Shown: piece after piece, positions 5,863 to 8,869 of the stretch
How positions within the stretch are numbered: the first letter of the stretch is position 1
Layout: every line of letters starts with the position of its first letter
Assembly: GCA_023389455.1 (NCBI GenBank)
Contig: JAEWEJ010000343.1
Location: forward strand, 1-8,869
Reading direction: 5' to 3'
Source: Actinomycetes bacterium
GTDB lineage: Bacteria > Actinomycetota > Actinomycetes > Actinomycetales > Cellulomonadaceae
DNA length: 8,869 bases
The notes under the pieces: generated by a model
What the model saw: the letters and a program-made list of their open reading frames with translations, nothing else
What the model was told of the DNA's origin: nothing
Databases searched by the model: none
Position numbers and translations under genes: made by a program

Positions 5863-6875
5863 GGATCGTCGTCACCGAGTGCGACCACGACTCGTTCGAC
5901 GCCGAGCTCGAGGTCGCCGGCGCCGCCGGCGCGGAGCTGGTCGTCACGCAGTCCTTCACGCCGCAGGACCTGGTCGCCAACGCCGCCGGCGCGGACGGGA
6001 TCCTCGTGCAGTACGCGCGGATCACCGCCGAGGTCATGGACGCCCTGCCGTCGCTGCGCGCGATCGGCCGGTACGGCGTCGGCATCGACTCCGTCGACGT
6101 GGCCGCGGCCACGGCACGCGGCATCGCCGTGTGCAACGTCCCCGACTACGGCACCGAGGCGGTGTCCGACCACGCGATCGCGATGGCGCTCGCCGCGGCG
6201 CGCGGCATCCCGCGTCTCGACCGCGGGATGCGCGCCGGGTCGTTCGACCTCGCGGTCATCCGCCCCGCGTACCAGACGCGCGGCCGGGTGTTCGGCGTCG
6301 TCGGCATGGGGCTGATCGGCACCGCGACGGCCCGCAAGGCCGCGGGCCTGGGCTACGAGGTCATCGGGTACGACGTCGCCGCCGACCCCGGCGCGACCGA
6401 GTTCCACGGCTTCCCGTCGGTGAGCCTCGACGAGCTGCTCGAGCGGTCGCAGGTCGTGTCGCTGCACACGCCGCTCGACGAGTCCACGCGCGGCATGATC
6501 GGCGCCGCCGAGCTCGCCCGCATGCGCTCCGACGCGATCCTCGTGAACACCAGCCGCGGCGGCGTCGCCGACACCGCCGCACTGGTCGAGGCGCTGCGCA
6601 CCGGGGGCATCCGGGCCGCCGCGATCGACGTCCACGACATCGAGCCGCTGCCCGTCGACCACCCGCTCATGGAGCTCGACAACGTCGTCCTGACGCCGCA
6701 CCTGGCCTGGTACAGCGAGGAGTCGTACGCCGAGCTCAAGCGCCGCACGATCGACAACGTCGTCGAGGTCTGCGCCGGCCGGGCGCCGCGCAACGTCGTC
6801 AACCCCGAGGTGCTGGGCGCCCCGGGCCGCAACCGGGACTGCGCGCCCTTCGCCGGGCGCCGGACAGGAGAATGA
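5859..6875 (+). CDS. CtBP-type D-2-hydroxyacid dehydrogenase
   Basis: A 338-residue NAD-dependent D-isomer-specific 2-hydroxyacid dehydrogenase, interconverting a 2-keto acid and a D-2-hydroxyacid. The Rossmann motif is G149-MGLIG154, followed by the acidic end GYD. The catalytic triad is complete: R233 (NTSRGG), E262 (DVHDIEPLP) and H281 in TPHLAWYSEES. The tryptophan three residues after the catalytic histidine (W284, in AWYSE) is the hallmark of the C-terminal-binding-protein branch rather than of phosphoglycerate dehydrogenase or formate dehydrogenase. The last roughly 20 residues, after the VVNPEVLG segment, form an Arg/Gly-rich tail whose DNA carries the Shine-Dalgarno of the next gene. 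The ATG overlaps the stop of SDR 1 by four bases with no clear Shine-Dalgarno, so translation is probably coupled. The substrate is unknown; context suggests a keto sugar acid or a C3-C4 breakdown product. Confidence 0.88.
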   Translation: MRIVVTECDHDSFDAELEVAGAAGAELVVTQSFTPQDLVANAAGADGILVQYARITAEVMDALPSLRAIGRYGVGIDSVDVAAATARGIAVCNVPDYGTEAVSDHAIAMALAAARGIPRLDRGMRAGSFDLAVIRPAYQTRGRVFGVVGMGLIGTATARKAAGLGYEVIGYDVAADPGATEFHGFPSVSLDELLERSQVVSLHTPLDESTRGMIGAAELARMRSDAILVNTSRGGVADTAALVEALRTGGIRAAAIDVHDIEPLPVDHPLMELDNVVLTPHLAWYSEESYAELKRRTIDNVVEVCAGRAPRNVVNPEVLGAPGRNRDCAPFAGRRTGE

Positions 6876-7909
6876 TGAGCACCATGCGCGCGGCGGTGTG
6901 GACCGCCGCGGACACCATCGCGGTCGAGCAGGTCCCCCTGCCCGACGTGCCCGACGGGTGGGCCCTCGTGCGCGTCGCGTACAACGGCATCTGCGGCACC
7001 GACCTGTCGATCCACCACGGCAAGCACCCGCGGGCGACGGCCCCGCTGGTGCCCGGGCACGAGCTGTCCGGCTGGGTGGAGCGCGCCGGGGCGACCGGCC
7101 CGCGCGAGGGCGCGCTGGTCATCGCCGAGCCGCTCATCTCGTGCGGCGAGTGCAAGGCGTGCCGCGACGGGAACGGCCACGTGTGCCGCCGCCTCGGCCT
7201 GTACGGCATCGACGCGCCCGGCGGCATGGCGGAGTACGTCGCGCTGCCGCCGCACGTGCTGCACGAGGTCCCCGCCGGCGTCGACCCGCGCCTCGCGGCG
7301 CTCGTCGAGCCCCTGGCCGTCGCGGTGCACGCGCTCGACCTGTCCGGCATGGAGGCCGGCGACACGGTCGCCGTCTACGGCGCCGGGCCGATCGGCGTGC
7401 TCACCGCCCTGGTCGCGCGTCACGAGGGCGCCGGCGAGGTCGTCGTCACCGAGCCCAGCGCGTGGCGCCGCCAGGTCGCCGCCGACCTGGGCCTGACGGT
7501 CGTGCCCGAGGGCTCGACGATGGCCGAGACCCTCGCGCCGATGACCGACGGCGAGGGCGCCGACACCACGTTCGACTCCGCCGCGCACCCGAGCGTCGCC
7601 GCGGACCTCGCGGCCGCGACCCGCGTGCTCGGCAGGATCGTCATCGTCGGCGTCTACAAGCAGCCGACGCCGCTGAACCTGCAGGCCGTGTGCTTCAAGG
7701 AGCAGTCGATGGTCGGCGTGCGCGTCTACACGTCCCGGGACGTGCGCCGCGCCATCGAGCTGCTCGCGTCCGACGCCCTCGGGCTCGCGGCGTTCCCCAC
7801 CCGGGCCTTCGACCTGGCCGACGTCGACGCCGCCTTCGCGGCCGCCGCGTCGGGCCAGGACTGCCTCAAGGTCCTCCTCACCCCCCTGCCTGGAAAGGCC
7901 GACGCATGA
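6875..7909 (+). CDS. Zinc-dependent medium-chain alcohol dehydrogenase (sugar-acid/polyol type)
   Basis: A 344-residue MDR-superfamily dehydrogenase, NAD(P)-dependent, probably oxidising a secondary hydroxyl of a sugar acid or polyol. Catalytic-zinc residues are C40 (GICGTD), H62 and E63 (PGHE), plus E145 in VEPLAVAVHAL. The structural zinc site is complete: C90, C93, C96 and C104. The cofactor motif is GAGPIG (169-174). Three ATGs compete (6872, 6875, 6884). AGGAG at 6866-6870 is one base from the first, four from the second and thirteen from the third, so 6875 is preferred; 6872 would give a four-base overlap with the upstream stop, and 6884 gives the most conserved-looking N-terminus. The closest functional parallels I recall are L-idonate 5-dehydrogenase (IdnD) and L-galactonate or threonine dehydrogenases. 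Its tight pairing with the next SDR resembles idnD-idnO. Exact substrate unknown. Confidence 0.88.
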   Translation: MSTMRAAVWTAADTIAVEQVPLPDVPDGWALVRVAYNGICGTDLSIHHGKHPRATAPLVPGHELSGWVERAGATGPREGALVIAEPLISCGECKACRDGNGHVCRRLGLYGIDAPGGMAEYVALPPHVLHEVPAGVDPRLAALVEPLAVAVHALDLSGMEAGDTVAVYGAGPIGVLTALVARHEGAGEVVVTEPSAWRRQVAADLGLTVVPEGSTMAETLAPMTDGEGADTTFDSAAHPSVAADLAAATRVLGRIVIVGVYKQPTPLNLQAVCFKEQSMVGVRVYTSRDVRRAIELLASDALGLAAFPTRAFDLADVDAAFAAAASGQDCLKVLLTPLPGKADA

Positions 7910-8661
7910 GCACCCCGTTCGACCTGACCGGCCGCACCGCCGTCGTCACCGGCGGCGGCCGCGGCCTGGGCCGTGGCATCACGCAGGCCCTGCTCGCCGC
8001 GGGCGCCGACGTGGTCGTCCTCGCGCGCAACCCGGTGCCGGCCGAGCTCGAGGAGGAGGCGGCGGCCCTGGGCCGCACGCTCGCCTTCGAGCCGGTCGAC
8101 CTGGGCGACGGGGACGCGGTCGCCGCGGCCGCCGAGCGCGTGCTCGCCGAGCACCGCGTCGACGTCCTCGTCAACAACGCCGGTACGCAGGACCGCTACC
8201 CCGCCGCGGACTTCCCGCTCGAGGCGTGGGACCGCGTCATCGACGTCAACCTGCGCTCGGTGTTCCAGCTCTGCCAGCTCTTCGGGCGGCCGATGCTCGA
8301 GCGCGGTGACGGCAAGATCGTCAACCTCGCGTCGCTGCTGTCGTTCCAGGGCGGCCTGACGGTACCGGCGTACGCGGCGAGCAAGGGCGCGGTCGCGCAG
8401 CTCACCAAGGCGCTGTGCAACGAGTGGTCGGCCCAGGGCGTCAACGTGAACGCGGTGGCACCGGGCTACATGGACACCGACATGAACGCGGCCCTGCTGG
8501 CCGACCCCGTGCGCCTCGAGCAGCTCTCGGTGCGCATCCCGGCCGGGCGCTGGGGCCGCCCCGAGGACATCGGCAACGTCGTCGTCTTCCTCGCGTCCCC
8601 CGCGGCCGCGTACGTGCACGGCCAGGTGCTCGCGGTGGACGGCGGGTGGCTCGCCCGCTGA
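7906..8661 (+). CDS. Second KduD/IdnO-like short-chain dehydrogenase (SDR 2)
   Basis: A 251-residue classical SDR with cofactor loop TGGGRGLG (T15-G22), N90-NAG93, catalytic S143 and Y156-AASK160. Like SDR 1 it has LSFQGG, RIPAGRW and the C-terminal VDGGWLAR, so it is a paralogue in the KduD group. Its middle part (AGTQDRYPAADFPLEAWD) and its helix after APGYMDTDM recall gluconate 5-dehydrogenase (IdnO) more than KduD. The start follows GGAAAGG (7892-7898) with seven bases of spacing and overlaps the upstream stop by four bases. It could reduce the keto product made by the adjacent MDR dehydrogenase, or it could be the true KduD, with SDR 1 serving another step. It is the last gene of the operon, ending just before a terminator-like hairpin. 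Confidence 0.85.
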   Translation: MSTPFDLTGRTAVVTGGGRGLGRGITQALLAAGADVVVLARNPVPAELEEEAAALGRTLAFEPVDLGDGDAVAAAAERVLAEHRVDVLVNNAGTQDRYPAADFPLEAWDRVIDVNLRSVFQLCQLFGRPMLERGDGKIVNLASLLSFQGGLTVPAYAASKGAVAQLTKALCNEWSAQGVNVNAVAPGYMDTDMNAALLADPVRLEQLSVRIPAGRWGRPEDIGNVVVFLASPAAAYVHGQVLAVDGGWLAR

Positions 8662-8669
8662 CGGCCGCA

Positions 8670-8702
8670 GCCGGCGGCGGGACGACGCGTCCCGCCGCCG
8701 GC
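8670..8702. terminator. Terminator-like hairpin between convergent genes
   Basis: Bases 8670-8683 pair perfectly with 8689-8702, a 14-bp GC-rich stem with a five-base loop. It starts eight bases after the stop of SDR 2 and ends two bases before the stop of the convergent GntR-type gene, where a bidirectional terminator would be expected. A T-run is absent on both sides, as is common in high-GC actinobacteria. Symmetry is seen directly; termination is inferred from position. Confidence 0.7.
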
Positions 8703-8704
8703 GC

Positions 8705-8869
8705 TCACTGCTGCAGGAAGTCCTCGACCGCCAGCAGATGGGCCGCCATCCGGATCCGCGCCCGGTCGACGTCGCCGGCCGCGACCGCGTCGAGGATCGC
8801 CTCGTGCTCGCGCTGCGTGCGCGCCTCCGCGCCCGGCTCGACGACGCCGCGCGTCAGCCGGTGCCGCGC
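8705..8869 (-). CDS. Partial CDS, C-terminus of a GntR-family (FCD domain) regulator
   Basis: The last 54 residues and stop codon (complement of 8705-8707) of a minus-strand gene that continues past the right edge. The visible part includes EARTQREHEAILDAVAAGDV followed by a helix with MAAHLLAVEDFLQQ. The pattern H-x2-I-L-x-A-x3-G-D, then a helix carrying x-M-x2-H-L, is the closing part of the FCD effector-binding domain of FadR-subfamily GntR regulators; the first histidine is usually a metal ligand in that fold. The DNA-binding domain is outside the window. ExuR, UxuR and LldR belong to this subfamily, so control of sugar-acid genes would fit the neighbourhood. It is convergent with the operon, so it could serve this cluster or genes further right. 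Confidence 0.75.
   Translation of the reverse strand, partial: ARHRLTRGVVEPGAEARTQREHEAILDAVAAGDVDRARIRMAAHLLAVEDFLQQ

Noticed and set aside
5822..6874. Long plus-strand frame leading into the MDR gene
   Set aside because: The part before 6875 overlaps the hydroxyacid dehydrogenase in another frame and is almost all Arg/Gly/Ala/His. Only the part from 6875 has family motifs.
1..8869. Mobile element, CRISPR array, tRNA or rRNA, defence genes
   Set aside because: No transposase motifs, regularly spaced repeats, target-site duplications or RNA gene signatures were seen. Codon style is uniform along the window, with no sign of recent insertion.

Overview
The window comes from a very GC-rich chromosome. 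Third codon positions are almost all G or C, genes start with ATG behind GGAG-type Shine-Dalgarno (SD) sequences, and protein families and codon style fit an actinobacterium. A Cellulomonas/Promicromonospora-type member of the Micrococcales is a reasonable guess, but nothing here fixes the genus.

Layout: (1) 1-165, minus strand, the N-terminal part of a gene resembling the DUF4862 family. (2) 166-412, a divergent control region with a clear palindromic operator and a hairpin-rich leader. (3) 413-3326, a complete three-gene TRAP transporter (lipoprotein binding protein DctP, small membrane subunit DctQ, large permease DctM). (4) 3327-3415, a strong intra-operon stem-loop. (5) 3416-8661, a tightly packed run on the plus strand: kduI, an IclR-family regulator, a KduD-like short-chain dehydrogenase (SDR), a CtBP-type D-2-hydroxyacid dehydrogenase, a zinc medium-chain alcohol dehydrogenase (MDR) and a second KduD/IdnO-like SDR. 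The last four genes are joined by overlapping stop/start codons. (6) 8670-8702, a terminator-like hairpin between convergent genes. (7) 8705-8869, minus strand, the C-terminal end of a GntR-family regulator with an FCD domain.

The operon reads as uptake and oxidoreductive breakdown of a uronate or related sugar acid. The TRAP system would import the acid. KduI and KduD are the classical steps from 5-keto-4-deoxyuronate, through 3-deoxy-2,5-diketohexonate, to 2-keto-3-deoxygluconate. The IclR protein (the family of KdgR) and the FCD-type GntR protein (the family of ExuR/UxuR) are the expected regulator classes. What is not standard is the extra redox set (CtBP-like dehydrogenase, MDR, second SDR) and the absence from the window of KdgK, KdgA, uronate isomerase, dehydratases and polysaccharide lyases. 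The real substrate may therefore be an unusual sugar acid processed by an oxidation/reduction relay. Nothing mobile, no CRISPR array and no RNA gene was seen.
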